Shown here: positions 23,705-31,961 of the stretch, one piece after another
Layout of the letters: each line of letters starts with the position of its first letter
How positions within the stretch are numbered: position 1 is the stretch's first letter
From: an uncultured Acetatifactor sp.
GTDB lineage: Bacteria; Bacillota; Clostridia; Lachnospirales; Lachnospiraceae
NCBI GenBank assembly: GCA_947631615.1
Contig: CANRLX010000010.1
Coordinates: 1-51,303 of the forward strand
DNA length: 51,303 nt
Reading direction: 5' to 3'
Translations under genes and position numbers: made by a program
Notes under the pieces: model-generated
Told to the model about the DNA's origin: nothing
What the model saw: the letters and a program-made list of their open reading frames with translations, nothing else
Database searches by the model: none

Positions 23705-24066
23705 TAACCAACGACCTTCTTTACCGCTTCAATAACGCGCTCCGCCTGGAAGGGCTTCACAATGAAATCCTTGGCGCCCGCCTGGATGGACTCGATAACC
23801 ATCGCCTGCTGGCCCATGGCGGAACACATGATAACCTTGGCGTTGCCGTCCACAGCCTTGATTGCCTTCAGCGCCTCAATGCCGTCCATCTCGGGCATGG
23901 TGATGTCCATGAGAACCAGATCCGGATTGACTTCCTTGTATTTCTCCACCGCTTTGGCGCCGTTCTCCGCCTCGCCGGCCACATTGTAGCCATTTTTGGT
24001 GAGAATATCCTTGATCATCATTCTCATAAACGCAGCGTCGTCACACACTAAAATATTCTTTGCCAT
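23704..24066 (-). CDS. cheY: Chemotaxis response regulator CheY
   Basis: A single-domain receiver of 120 residues that carries the signal from CheA to the switch (FliM/FliY). D9-D10 and the phosphoacceptor D54 (L-V-L-M-D54-I-T-M-P) are present, with the switch residues in M-C-S-A-M-G and the conserved Lys in F-I-V-K-P-F. The start at ATG 24066 has GGAGG 8 nt upstream; an in-frame ATG five codons earlier lacks a site. It lies between fliY and fliO, the position found in B. subtilis. Confidence 0.97.
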   Translation of the reverse strand: MAKNILVCDDAAFMRMMIKDILTKNGYNVAGEAENGAKAVEKYKEVNPDLVLMDITMPEMDGIEALKAIKAVDGNAKVIMCSAMGQQAMVIESIQAGAKDFIVKPFQAERVIEAVKKVVG

Positions 24067-24116
24067 TGATTCATCCTCCATTTAGCTTTTTCTTGGCAAT
24101 TCCCTTTCAAAATCTG

Positions 24117-25373
24117 CTACTTGATAATCTCTGTCACCCTGACACCGAAGCTCTCCTCGATGACCACTACCTCGCCCTTGGCAACCAGCTTGCCGTTTAC
24201 AAGGACATCTATCGGTTCACCGGCGATCCTGTCGAGCTCAATGATCGTACCGGGTGCAAAGTTGAGTATCTCGGATATGGACTTTGCCGTGCGGCCAAGC
24301 TCTACCGTGACCTCCAGCGGCACATCCATGATCAGGCCGATGTTTTCCTGGCCCGTAAAGTTGCCCATATTGCTCGAAAAGCTCTGGAACTGCGCAGGCT
24401 GAACATTGACATTCTGCATATTCATCTGCGGCATTCCCATCATGCCCATCTGAGGCGCCATCCCCATACCCATCATCATAGGGTTCATGCCCATCTGGGG
24501 CGCCATTCCCATACCGCTCATATCCATGCCGCCCATATTTTGAGCGGGCGCTGCGGCAGCCGGTGCGGGTGCTGCAGCAGGAGCCGGTGCAGCGGCGGCA
24601 GGTGCGGGTGCGGGAGCCGGTTCCGGAGCAGGCGCCGCCGAAGCCACCTCCACGTTCTCCATCTGTGATTTGTAGAACACGTCTACGATGCTTCTCGCGA
24701 ACTCTACCGGGTACAGCTGCATGATGGAGCTGTCCACCAGATCGCCGATCTGCATACGGAAGGAAATCTTTACAAAGGTTCCTCCCAAAAAGGGAGAGAT
24801 TTCAGCGCCGGACGAAAATTTGCTCAGATCCAAAAGGGAAGAATCCGGCGGGCTGATATCGATCATCTTCTGGAGCATGGTGGACAGGGAGGTCGCCGCG
24901 GCTCCCATCATCTGGTTCATCGCCTCGGAGATCGCGCTTAAATGCAGCTCGCCCAGCTCTCCGTCCGTGTTGGTGCCGTCGCCGCCCATCATCAGGTCGG
25001 TGATGACCTTCACGTCATGCTCCTTCAGCACCAGGATGTTGGTGCCGTCCAGACCCTTGGTGTACTTGATCTGAATAAAAACACAGGGCCTCTCGTAGTC
25101 TGCAAGTATTCTGTCCCAGGTGGCCAGCTCTACCACCGGCGTGGTGATGTTTACCTTTCTGTTGACCAGTGAGTACAGCGAGGTCGCGGATGACCCCATG
25201 CTGATGTTGCCCACCTCACCGATCGCATCCTTGTCCTCCGCCGTCAACAAATCGTCATCTATAACGGATCCTGCCGAAGCGTCAGCGGTCTCTTCCGCGG
25301 CGGAATCATCCCCCGACAGATCCATACCGTTGAGCAGTGCGTTTATCTCGTCCTGAGATAACATTCCATCCAT
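24117..25373 (-). CDS. fliY: Switch protein and CheY-P phosphatase FliY with Met-rich linker
   Basis: A C-ring protein joining a CheC-like phosphatase domain to a FliN-like domain. Residues 4-15 (M-L-S-Q-D-E-I-N-A-L-L-N) are the CheY-P-binding peptide. The two phosphatase sites are E53-V-G-N56 and E150-A-M-N153. A linker follows: Ala/Pro-rich (246-278), then 280-319 with 18 methionines in 40 residues (G-M-G-M-A-P-Q-M-G-M style repeats). The FliN domain fills about 345-418 with V-P-L-E-V-T-V-E-L-G-R-T and E-S-F-G-V-R-V-T-E-I. At 418 residues it is longer than B. subtilis FliY. Its ribosome site lies in the fliM 3' end. Confidence 0.96.
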   Translation of the reverse strand: MDGMLSQDEINALLNGMDLSGDDSAAEETADASAGSVIDDDLLTAEDKDAIGEVGNISMGSSATSLYSLVNRKVNITTPVVELATWDRILADYERPCVFIQIKYTKGLDGTNILVLKEHDVKVITDLMMGGDGTNTDGELGELHLSAISEAMNQMMGAAATSLSTMLQKMIDISPPDSSLLDLSKFSSGAEISPFLGGTFVKISFRMQIGDLVDSSIMQLYPVEFARSIVDVFYKSQMENVEVASAAPAPEPAPAPAPAAAAPAPAAAPAPAAAAPAQNMGGMDMSGMGMAPQMGMNPMMMGMGMAPQMGMMGMPQMNMQNVNVQPAQFQSFSSNMGNFTGQENIGLIMDVPLEVTVELGRTAKSISEILNFAPGTIIELDRIAGEPIDVLVNGKLVAKGEVVVIEESFGVRVTEIIK

Positions 25374-25377
25374 TTTT

Positions 25378-26358
25378 CTACTCCTCCTCTCTGACTACCG
25401 ATGTAATCCGGACAGCGTAAGAGTCCCCGTTGGCGCCCGGCAGAGCCGTAAATTTCCTGATGTTGCCAACGTATACATCCATGTCATTATCCACCTTGGA
25501 ATCAAGCCGGATACAGTCTCCGAGCTGCAGATTGAGGAACTCTGCCACGGATATCCTGCTCTTGCCGAGCACTGCCTTGATCGGCACATCCACCTTGCGA
25601 ATCATCGATTCAATGTATTCCTCATAATTCTCGTCACGATTCTCCTGCATGGTGGAGAACCAGAATTTGGTGTTCAACTTATCCATGACATCTTCCAGGG
25701 TAAAGAAAGGAAGACACACATTTATGAGCCCTTCCACGTCGCCGATCTTCATATTTAACGTGACGATGGCGATCATATCGTTCGGCGCAATCACCTGCGC
25801 AAACTGCGGGTTCGTCTCAATACGGCTCAAAACCGGAGAAAGCTCGATCACGTTTCTCCACGGCTCCCTCAAATGCTGGGTCAGCATTACCATGACCTTC
25901 TGTATGATCATCAGCTCTATCTCAGAAAAATCTCTGCTTTTCTCCAGGGGAGCGCCGCTTCCGCCCAACATTCTGTCCAGCATGGCATAGCCAAGATTGG
26001 TCGCAAGATCTATGATAACAACGCCGTTTAACGGCGCGAAATTTACAATACCCAGAATCGCCGGATTAAAAAGCGCGTTGGAGAACTCGCTGAAAGTGAC
26101 CGTCTCCGAACTCGCCACCTCCACCTGCACATTCTTCCGCAGATAGACGGGAAGATTGGTAGAGACCAGACGGCTGTAATGCTCGAAGATAAATTCCAGC
26201 GTTCTCAGATGCTCCTTGGAGAACTTTGTAGGGCGGCTGAAGTCGTAGTTTTTGACCTGCTTCTCCTCTTCCCCGTTCATCTGCTCCACGTCCAGCTCGC
26301 CGGTAGACAATGCAGCAAGCAGGTTGTCTATCTCACTCTGTGAAAGAACCTCGCCCAC
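25378..26358 (-). CDS. fliM: Flagellar motor switch protein FliM
   Basis: A 326-residue C-ring protein that binds CheY-P and FliG. Its N-terminal peptide L-S-Q-S-E-I-D-N-L-L-A-A-L binds CheY-P; the middle CheC-like domain includes G-G-S-G at about 127-130, and the C-terminal SpoA/FliN-like domain starts near 255. The start is GTG 26358 with GGGAGGTGA upstream. The stop is 4 bp before the fliY ATG. Confidence 0.97.
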   Translation of the reverse strand: MGEVLSQSEIDNLLAALSTGELDVEQMNGEEEKQVKNYDFSRPTKFSKEHLRTLEFIFEHYSRLVSTNLPVYLRKNVQVEVASSETVTFSEFSNALFNPAILGIVNFAPLNGVVIIDLATNLGYAMLDRMLGGSGAPLEKSRDFSEIELMIIQKVMVMLTQHLREPWRNVIELSPVLSRIETNPQFAQVIAPNDMIAIVTLNMKIGDVEGLINVCLPFFTLEDVMDKLNTKFWFSTMQENRDENYEEYIESMIRKVDVPIKAVLGKSRISVAEFLNLQLGDCIRLDSKVDNDMDVYVGNIRKFTALPGANGDSYAVRITSVVREEE

Positions 26359-26399
26359 AAAAGCTCACCTCCCACTGTTATACTTTTTATGGACAATCA

Positions 26400-26915
26400 T
26401 CAGCCAATCTTCACATCGCTGATAGCCACCTGATATACGAAATCGGAACCGTACAAATCCTGTACCGCCTTCAGGATATCCGCCTTCAGGCTGTCTCTGT
26501 CGTTGGTGCACTGCTCCACCGTATAATTTCCCACCACCGTGCTGACGGCATCCTTGATCAGGCTGGCGTTGGCGGTCATCTTCTCGGCGCTTCCGTAAGC
26601 CTTGTAGTCGTCATGCTTCTTGTTGACGGACAGAGAGAGACTGCACTGCAGATATTTCTGCTCGCCGTTCGGATCCATCTGCAGAGGCATCGTCAGGGAT
26701 CCTAAGTCAAAGACCTCCGTGTCCGCAAGGGAAACCTGCGGCTCCGCCTCCTGTCCGGGAGGCGCCAGCTCCAGATCCAGCACCGTGCCGATGTTGCTCA
26801 CCAGCTGCGCCGTCTTGCTGTTGGTGCTGGTCACACTGAACATTGTGATAGCGGAGAGCACAATATTTACGATCACCAGAGCCAAAATTAGCACTGTCAG
26901 TAGATTTTTTTTCAT
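26400..26915 (-). CDS. fliL: Flagellar basal body-associated protein FliL
   Basis: A 171-residue stator-associated membrane protein that supports torque and stator stability. It has one N-terminal membrane helix (about 5-27), a periplasmic linker and the FliL/stomatin-like domain, with Y-L-Q-C-S-L-S-L-S-V-N-K and the C-terminal R-D-S-L-K-A-D-I-L-K-A-V-Q-D-L-Y, then V-Y-Q-V-A-I-S-D. The upstream ribosome site (AGGAC) is weak. It lies between motB (39 bp) and fliM (41 bp). Confidence 0.93.
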   Translation of the reverse strand: MKKNLLTVLILALVIVNIVLSAITMFSVTSTNSKTAQLVSNIGTVLDLELAPPGQEAEPQVSLADTEVFDLGSLTMPLQMDPNGEQKYLQCSLSLSVNKKHDDYKAYGSAEKMTANASLIKDAVSTVVGNYTVEQCTNDRDSLKADILKAVQDLYGSDFVYQVAISDVKIG

Positions 26916-26954
26916 TTTGTCCTATCCATGCCTTTCTTATTTTTCCGGCGTCTC

Positions 26955-27776
26955 TCACATGACGCCGTTGTAAATACGGATCTCAACGCGGCGGTTTTTG
27001 CTTCGCCCCTCCTCCGTGGAGTTGTCGGCGATGGGAGTTCTCTCCCCCATGCCCGCGTGTTTCAGATTCATGGGATCCAGCGTGGTGGTATCCGTCAGAT
27101 AATAGAACACCGCCAGGGCTCTTGCGCTGCTTAACTCCTCATTGCTGGGATAGCGCGAGCTGCTGATGGGAACGTTGTCCGTATGCCCCTCGATTTCGAT
27201 CAGGCCGCTGCTGTAGCGCATCAGGATCTGCCCTACCTTATCCAGCACCCCCTTGGAATCCTCCTTCAGTTCCGCGCTTCCGGAGTCAAACAAAAGGCCG
27301 CCCTTCATCGTAAGCTCCACATACTGGGACGTGAAGCTGACCTCCACCTGCTCGGACAGATTGTTCTCCGCCACGGTCTCCGCCACGGCCTCCGCCATCC
27401 GCTCGTTGGCCTGGAGGTTCTGCTCCTCCAGCTTCTCCTTCAGCCCCTGGGGATCGTTGTCATACTTTTCCAGATTCTGCGTATCCTGGCTGGAATCCGC
27501 AGCCGCTCCGGTGCTGTTGATAAATTCGCTCAGCTCGTTCAGCTGGCTGACGCCGTTGCTGATCAACATCCCGTCGCCTATGGCGGTGGCGCCTCCGCTG
27601 AAAATACTGAAGGAGCTGGTCATAGAAGCCACGATCTCGCTCAGCTTCGCCTCGTCGATCGTGGACATGGAAAACAGCATAACGAAGAAGCACAGCAGCA
27701 GGTTCATCAGATCGCTGAAGGTGGACATCCACGCCGGCGACCCGGGCGGTGGCGTCTCCTCTCTCTTCCTTGCCAC
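26955..27776 (-). CDS. motB: Flagellar stator protein MotB
   Basis: A 273-residue stator subunit anchored to peptidoglycan. The membrane helix (about 21-41) carries the proton-conducting D22 (F-S-D22-L-M-N-L-L-L-C-F-F). A plug and linker follow (about 45-130), then an OmpA-like peptidoglycan-binding domain with I-E-G-H-T-D-N-V-P-I and the end R-S-K-N-R-R-V-E-I-R-I. The start is GTG 27776, which shares one base with the motA TAG; GGGAGG lies 9 nt upstream. The ion could be H+ or Na+; sequence alone does not settle it. Confidence 0.96.
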   Translation of the reverse strand: MARKREETPPPGSPAWMSTFSDLMNLLLCFFVMLFSMSTIDEAKLSEIVASMTSSFSIFSGGATAIGDGMLISNGVSQLNELSEFINSTGAAADSSQDTQNLEKYDNDPQGLKEKLEEQNLQANERMAEAVAETVAENNLSEQVEVSFTSQYVELTMKGGLLFDSGSAELKEDSKGVLDKVGQILMRYSSGLIEIEGHTDNVPISSSRYPSNEELSSARALAVFYYLTDTTTLDPMNLKHAGMGERTPIADNSTEEGRSKNRRVEIRIYNGVM

Positions 27777-28570
27777 TACTCTTCACCTCCCGCATCCTCT
27801 TCACCGGCGGTCTCCCTGTCCTTGGGAGCGAGGAAGGATTTTAATTTCTCCTCGATCACTCGGGGGTTCTCCCCCGCCTGTATGGACAAAAGTCCCTCGA
27901 TCATGACTTCCTTCTGCTGCATCTCGATGGCGTTGTCCGCCTTCAGCTTATTCGCCGTGGGCGTACAGATCCAGTTGGCCAGCAGGGAGCCGTACAGGGT
28001 GGTGATCAGGGCCACGGCCATTGCCGGTCCGATGGCGCTGGCATCCTCCATGTTATAAAGCATATTTACCAGACCTACCAGGGTACCGATCATACCCCAG
28101 GCAGGGCCCATGGAGGCGATGGCCTCCCAGAAGCCCGCAAACTTTTTATGCCGGTCGTCCACACAGGTCATCTCCGTCTCCATGATGGCCCGCACCAGAT
28201 CCGGATCCGTACCGTCCACCACCAGAAGGATCCCCTTCTTCAAAAAAGGCTCATCCAGGTCGGCCGCCGCCTCCTCCAGAGACAGAAGGCCTTCCTTTCT
28301 GGCGATATTGGAAAGGTCGATAATCTTCTTGATCATATCCGAGGTATTCATGGCCGGAGCCTTGAAGATCAGGGTAATGCTCTTAAGCCCCGCTATGTAA
28401 TCCTGCAAGCTGTAGGAGGTGAGGATAGCCGCAAACGCGCCGCCGAAGGTAATGATGGCGGAAGCGGGATCCAAATAATAGTACATATGCTCAACACCTG
28501 CGGAAGTAATAATACCGAACGCCAACATGCCGAAGCATATGATCATACCAAGCAAGGAAGCTAAATCCAC
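27776..28570 (-). CDS. motA: Flagellar stator protein MotA
   Basis: A stator ion-channel subunit with four membrane helices; with MotB it converts ion flow into torque on FliG. The M-D-L-A-S-L-L-G N-terminus fits the family when GTG 28570 is used. This start has AGGTGAT just upstream; a GTG three codons earlier (28579) is also possible. Conserved segments include P-A-S-A-I-I-T-F-G-G (about 33-42) and G-P-A-W-G-M-I-G-T-L-V-G-L-V-N-M-L. A cytoplasmic loop with charged residues contacts FliG. It lies 37 bp after flbD and overlaps motB by one base. Confidence 0.95.
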   Translation of the reverse strand: MDLASLLGMIICFGMLAFGIITSAGVEHMYYYLDPASAIITFGGAFAAILTSYSLQDYIAGLKSITLIFKAPAMNTSDMIKKIIDLSNIARKEGLLSLEEAAADLDEPFLKKGILLVVDGTDPDLVRAIMETEMTCVDDRHKKFAGFWEAIASMGPAWGMIGTLVGLVNMLYNMEDASAIGPAMAVALITTLYGSLLANWICTPTANKLKADNAIEMQQKEVMIEGLLSIQAGENPRVIEEKLKSFLAPKDRETAGEEDAGGEE

Positions 28571-28607
28571 AACAATCACCTAACCATTCTGCATTTCTAT
28601 TTAGGAA

Positions 28608-28793
28608 CTACTCTGCAAGAATATCCTTTCTATACAATTTTACAAGATTTTTTATCTCTTGTCTACTTTCTTTTACAATTATTTTTCTGCCGGTCGTGAG
28701 AGTGATGACTGTGTCCGGCGTCTCTTCCACAACTTCAAACAAATGCGGATTCACCAGTATTTTTACGCCGTTTATCTTGGTGACCTCTATCAT
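28608..28793 (-). CDS. flbD: FlbD/SwrD family flagellar protein
   Basis: A 61-residue protein found in Firmicute flagellar operons between hook and stator genes. The B. subtilis counterpart SwrD raises motor power for swarming. It begins M-I-E-V-T-K-I-N-G-V and contains L-N/V-N-P-H-L-F-E-V-V-E-E-T-P-D-T-V-I-T-L-T-T-G-R-K-I-I-V-K-E-S. No membrane segment is present. A GGAGG lies 7 nt before the ATG. It is the first gene after the 156-bp break in the operon, directly before motA. Confidence 0.93.
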   Translation of the reverse strand: MIEVTKINGVKILVNPHLFEVVEETPDTVITLTTGRKIIVKESRQEIKNLVKLYRKDILAE

Positions 28794-28824
28794 ATGGCAC
28801 CCTCCGTCCTCCCAAAAAAGTGTG

Positions 28825-28839
28825 AATTTTCAGCACAAT
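28825..28839. promoter_or_regulatory. CodY-box-like sequence upstream of flbD-motAB
   Basis: The sequence AATTTTCAGCACAAT (plus strand) matches the CodY consensus AATTTTCWGAAAATT at 12 of 15 positions, including the complete left half and centre. It lies 32 bp upstream of the flbD start. CodY is encoded about 13 kb upstream in the same window. Binding is inferred from sequence only. Confidence 0.5.
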
Positions 28840-28911
28840 TAACAAAATTTACCTGTTATTTTTGTGATATGTTCTTACTTTCGCCTGTACGCGGATACCC
28901 CATACAGAATT

Positions 28912-28936
28912 AAGGGACGGAGGTCTTCCGTCCCTT
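28912..28936 (-). terminator. Hairpin between flgE and flbD
   Basis: A perfect 10-bp stem, AAGGGACGGA / TCCGTCCCTT, with a 5-nt loop lies 14 bp past the flgE stop. The T-run is poor (TTAATTCTG on the minus strand), so it may be a partial terminator or a processing/stability element. Confidence 0.6.
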
Positions 28937-28949
28937 ATCCTATTCTATC

Positions 28950-30674
28950 TTATCTCTTCAGATTTGTCAATTCCTCAAGCAAGGTATCCGACACGGTGAT
29001 GATACGGCTGTTTGCCTGGAAACCACGCTGTGTGGTGATCATCTCGGTGAACTCGGTGGACAGGTCCACGTTGCTCATCTCCAGCTCGCCGGTGTAAATA
29101 TTGCCGCCGTTTGCGGTGACGTCCACGCCGATTCCGTCAAACTCTCCGGAGTTTAAGGTGGAGGCGTAGAGGTTGTTGCCCTGCTTCTCCAGACCGGAGG
29201 CGTTGGGGAAGCTTGCGGTGGCGATCTGGCACAGAAGCTTGGTCATGCCGTTGTCATAGGTGGCGTAGATCATGCCGTTGGTCTGCACGGATAGACCGAT
29301 CATCTTGCCCAGGGGCCGTCCTGCGCCCAGCACCGCTCCGCTGTCGGCCTCGATGCCCGCATCCGCCGCCACGGTGGAGGTGCCGGCATTGTTCCAGTTG
29401 CCGATTCCGGAGAAGTCAACGGTGATATCCGAGAAGTTGCCGCCCAGCTGGGAGAGCCTCAGGATGGAGGTGGTCTGGGTCGCCACGCCTCCTATGCCGT
29501 TAAAGTTACCGGTCTCATAGTCGAAGGAGATGGAAGTCCCCTCGTACACGCGGCCGTTTAACTCCATGCCGCCCTCTGCAGCCGTGTTCGTCGAAAAATT
29601 AGCCAGATCCGTCTCGAGCATATCCAGGACCTTGGTGGCGCTGCCGTCATCCGCAATCTGCGCAAGATTTAAGAAGCTCTCCGTAGAGCCCTCGTAGCCG
29701 TACGCCTTGGCAACCTCATCGAGGATCTCTCCGTTGGTCCAGATCTTCCCTTCCGCATCCGTGTAGTTGGAAGCCGCATCCAGGTCGTCCCAGTTCGTGA
29801 TATTGGCCAGGGACACAATGGCATTGCCCTCGGAATCCTGTAACTCCTGTCCGTTCCACTTGTATCCCGTCCCAAGCTGCAGCACGGTCGCCTTCTTCTG
29901 GGTGGAATTTGCCATACCGAGCAGCGCTTCCGCCGCATCCTCCGGAATCTCCACCTCGTTGCCCTCGGAGTCCAGGATCTTATCCAGCTCCACGCTGTAC
30001 TCGTTTCCGTGCTCGGAATCGGACTTCTTAAACACGATCTTGGCGGTATAGCTGTAGCCCAGAGCGTCGTAGAAGTTTAAGTTGACCACCTTGCCGTTGG
30101 CGCTGGTCACGTCGGTATCGTTCTTGTCGAGGATGCCGGCGATGGTTCCCTGGGAGGTAGCCTCAGGGGGATAGGTCATGTTGGCGGTGCTCATGATGCG
30201 CAGCGCGGTCACCGTGTCCTTGGTGATCTCGCCGGTGGTATCATCCACGAGCCATCCCATCACGTTGTAGCCCGTGCTGGTCATAGCCAGGTTGCCCGCG
30301 CCGTCCACGTAGAAGGATCCGTCTCTGGTAAAGTAATTGGAAATGCCGTCGCTCACCACGAAGAAATTCTCCCCGTCGATTCTCATATCGAAGGCGTTGC
30401 CGGTGGACTGGCTGGCGCCCTGCTGGGTGATCGCCATATTGATGGCGCCCGATCTCACGCCCAGACCGATCTGTCTCGCGTTCACACCGCCGGTGCCGGT
30501 AGCCGCGTTCGCGCCGCTGGCCTTCTGGGTGGTCTGGCTCATCAGATCGCCGAACACGATGGAGCTGTACTTAAATCCAACGGTGTTCACGTTTGCAATG
30601 TTGTTACCGATAACGTCCATCTTGGTCTGGTGGGTCTTCAGTCCTGCCACACCAGAAAAAAGTGATCTCATCAT
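28950..30674 (-). CDS. flgE: Flagellar hook protein FlgE
   Basis: The hook subunit, 574 residues, clearly longer than the roughly 400 of E. coli FlgE. The N-terminal rod signature M-M-R-S-L-F-S-G-V-A-G-L and N-N-I-A-N-V-N-T-V-G-F-K, and the C-terminal E-M-S-N-V-D-L-S-T-E-F-T-E-M-I-T-T-Q-R-G-F-Q-A-N-S-R, form the coiled D0 domain. The middle (about 190-380) contains an Asp/Glu-rich insertion likely to form an extra surface domain. GGAGG lies 10 nt before the ATG. It follows the TIGR02530 gene by 87 bp. Confidence 0.95.
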   Translation of the reverse strand: MMRSLFSGVAGLKTHQTKMDVIGNNIANVNTVGFKYSSIVFGDLMSQTTQKASGANAATGTGGVNARQIGLGVRSGAINMAITQQGASQSTGNAFDMRIDGENFFVVSDGISNYFTRDGSFYVDGAGNLAMTSTGYNVMGWLVDDTTGEITKDTVTALRIMSTANMTYPPEATSQGTIAGILDKNDTDVTSANGKVVNLNFYDALGYSYTAKIVFKKSDSEHGNEYSVELDKILDSEGNEVEIPEDAAEALLGMANSTQKKATVLQLGTGYKWNGQELQDSEGNAIVSLANITNWDDLDAASNYTDAEGKIWTNGEILDEVAKAYGYEGSTESFLNLAQIADDGSATKVLDMLETDLANFSTNTAAEGGMELNGRVYEGTSISFDYETGNFNGIGGVATQTTSILRLSQLGGNFSDITVDFSGIGNWNNAGTSTVAADAGIEADSGAVLGAGRPLGKMIGLSVQTNGMIYATYDNGMTKLLCQIATASFPNASGLEKQGNNLYASTLNSGEFDGIGVDVTANGGNIYTGELEMSNVDLSTEFTEMITTQRGFQANSRIITVSDTLLEELTNLKR

Positions 30675-30761
30675 AGTGCTTGTTCCTCCTAATCTGAATC
30701 CAGTCCGGAACGGTGTCCTCCTCTGTCATTCGGAAGACGGATAACCTCCTGTAAGGTCCGG

Positions 30762-31157
30762 CTACATAATGACCGCTCCGTTTATGTTTGTGAATACATT
30801 TTCATCTGTCCGTGTGCTGTCCATTGCGGTGACGACGGTCTGGTTCGGCACGTTCACGATAAACGCCAGATCGTCCACAATGACCAGGGAATCTCTGATC
30901 CCCTTCCGCTCAGCTTTTCTGGCTCCGCCCTCAAGCCGCTGCCACTGGTCCGCGCTCAGCTCGATGCCTCTGTCGCTCAGACGGTTTGCCGCGTGCTTGG
31001 AAAGTCTGAGGGAACCGGTGCCACCTTCCGACTTCTGTGCCAAGATCTCCTGGAAGGAAAGACCCTCCGTGGTCTTCGCACCATCCGTTTTGGGTTTGCT
31101 TTGGATCCGGTCCGCAAGCTGATCGATGGAAAGGAAAGTATTCTTGGAAATCTCCAT
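30762..31157 (-). CDS. TIGR02530-type flagellar operon protein
   Basis: A conserved protein of about 131 residues located between flgD and flgE in many Firmicutes; its exact role is not established, though a hook-assembly function has been suggested by position. It contains F-Q-E-I-L-A-Q-K (about 45-52), L-R-L-S-K-H-A-A-N-R-L-S-D-R-G-I-E-L and L-V-I-V-D-D-L-A-F-I-V-N-V-P-N-Q-T-V-V-T-A-M, which are the family hallmarks. The start is set at ATG 31157 after AAGGAG; an in-frame TTG three codons upstream is weaker. Confidence 0.88.
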   Translation of the reverse strand: MEISKNTFLSIDQLADRIQSKPKTDGAKTTEGLSFQEILAQKSEGGTGSLRLSKHAANRLSDRGIELSADQWQRLEGGARKAERKGIRDSLVIVDDLAFIVNVPNQTVVTAMDSTRTDENVFTNINGAVIM

Positions 31158-31199
31158 ATCTCTCAACTCCTTCTCCTGTCCTCTTCTCTTCCGGCCGTC

Positions 31200-31922
31200 C
31201 TAGGGCTGATCGCCGCCTTCCACATCGCCCTCGTCCTCGACGTCGCCTTCCCCTTCCACGGTGCCGGCGTCGTCATTTTCTCCGGCCGCAGCGCGAAGCT
31301 CCTTCAGCTTATCCACGTACTTCTTCACCTTATCCGCCACATCCTTGGCCACAAAGCCCTTCTCGTAGTCGGACATCTCGTTATAGGTCTTCTCCAGATC
31401 GTCGATCTCCGCTGCCCAGCTCATATCCACCCCGTGGATGTTGGGAAGCTTATTGACCCGAATGTTGAAGTCGAGCGCCTTGTCGTAGGCTGCCATATAT
31501 GCGGAATCCGCAATGGTGTCCACATCGTCCAGGGAGTACAGAGCCTCGTCGATGGCCACATAGGCTTTGCCGTTCTCGTACACCACATAGTCCACCTTGC
31601 CGCGCACGTAGTCCACATCTCCCGAAGAATTGGTGGTCTTTACATATACCTCCTGTCCCACCAGGCCGCTGGCTCTCATCAGATCCATGCTTCCCGCCAT
31701 ATTCTGCATCTGCTCCACCTGGGAGAACTGTGCGTACTGGGAGATGTACTCCGTGTTGGAGGTGGGCTCCAAGGGATCCTGGTACTGCATCTGCGCTACC
31801 AGAAGCTGCAGAAAGGCGTCCTTGTCCATGCCGTTGTTGCCGGCCTTCTTCTCGTCGCTTAGGGAAGCCTGGGACGCGCTCTCTACCAGCTTTCCGTCCT
31901 CAACCTGCTGTATCAATGCCAT
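31200..31922 (-). CDS. flgD: Flagellar hook capping protein FlgD
   Basis: A scaffold needed to assemble the hook. The N-terminal domain shows the hallmark D-K-D-A-F-L-Q-L-L-V-A-Q-M-Q-Y-Q-D-P-L-E-P and T-E-Y-I-S-Q-Y-A-Q-F-S-Q-V-E-Q-M. The core is short: the usual tandem FlgD/Fn3 region is reduced to about residues 85-130. The C-terminal part is unusual, with a helical segment (about 160-215) and an acidic Gly/Glu/Asp tail (about 217-240). It is 240 residues long and lies 39 bp after fliK. Confidence 0.93.
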   Translation of the reverse strand: MALIQQVEDGKLVESASQASLSDEKKAGNNGMDKDAFLQLLVAQMQYQDPLEPTSNTEYISQYAQFSQVEQMQNMAGSMDLMRASGLVGQEVYVKTTNSSGDVDYVRGKVDYVVYENGKAYVAIDEALYSLDDVDTIADSAYMAAYDKALDFNIRVNKLPNIHGVDMSWAAEIDDLEKTYNEMSDYEKGFVAKDVADKVKKYVDKLKELRAAAGENDDAGTVEGEGDVEDEGDVEGGDQP

Positions 31923-31961
31923 TTTCTTTCTCCTTTCCTGTAAGTTTTCTGCTGTGATGCT

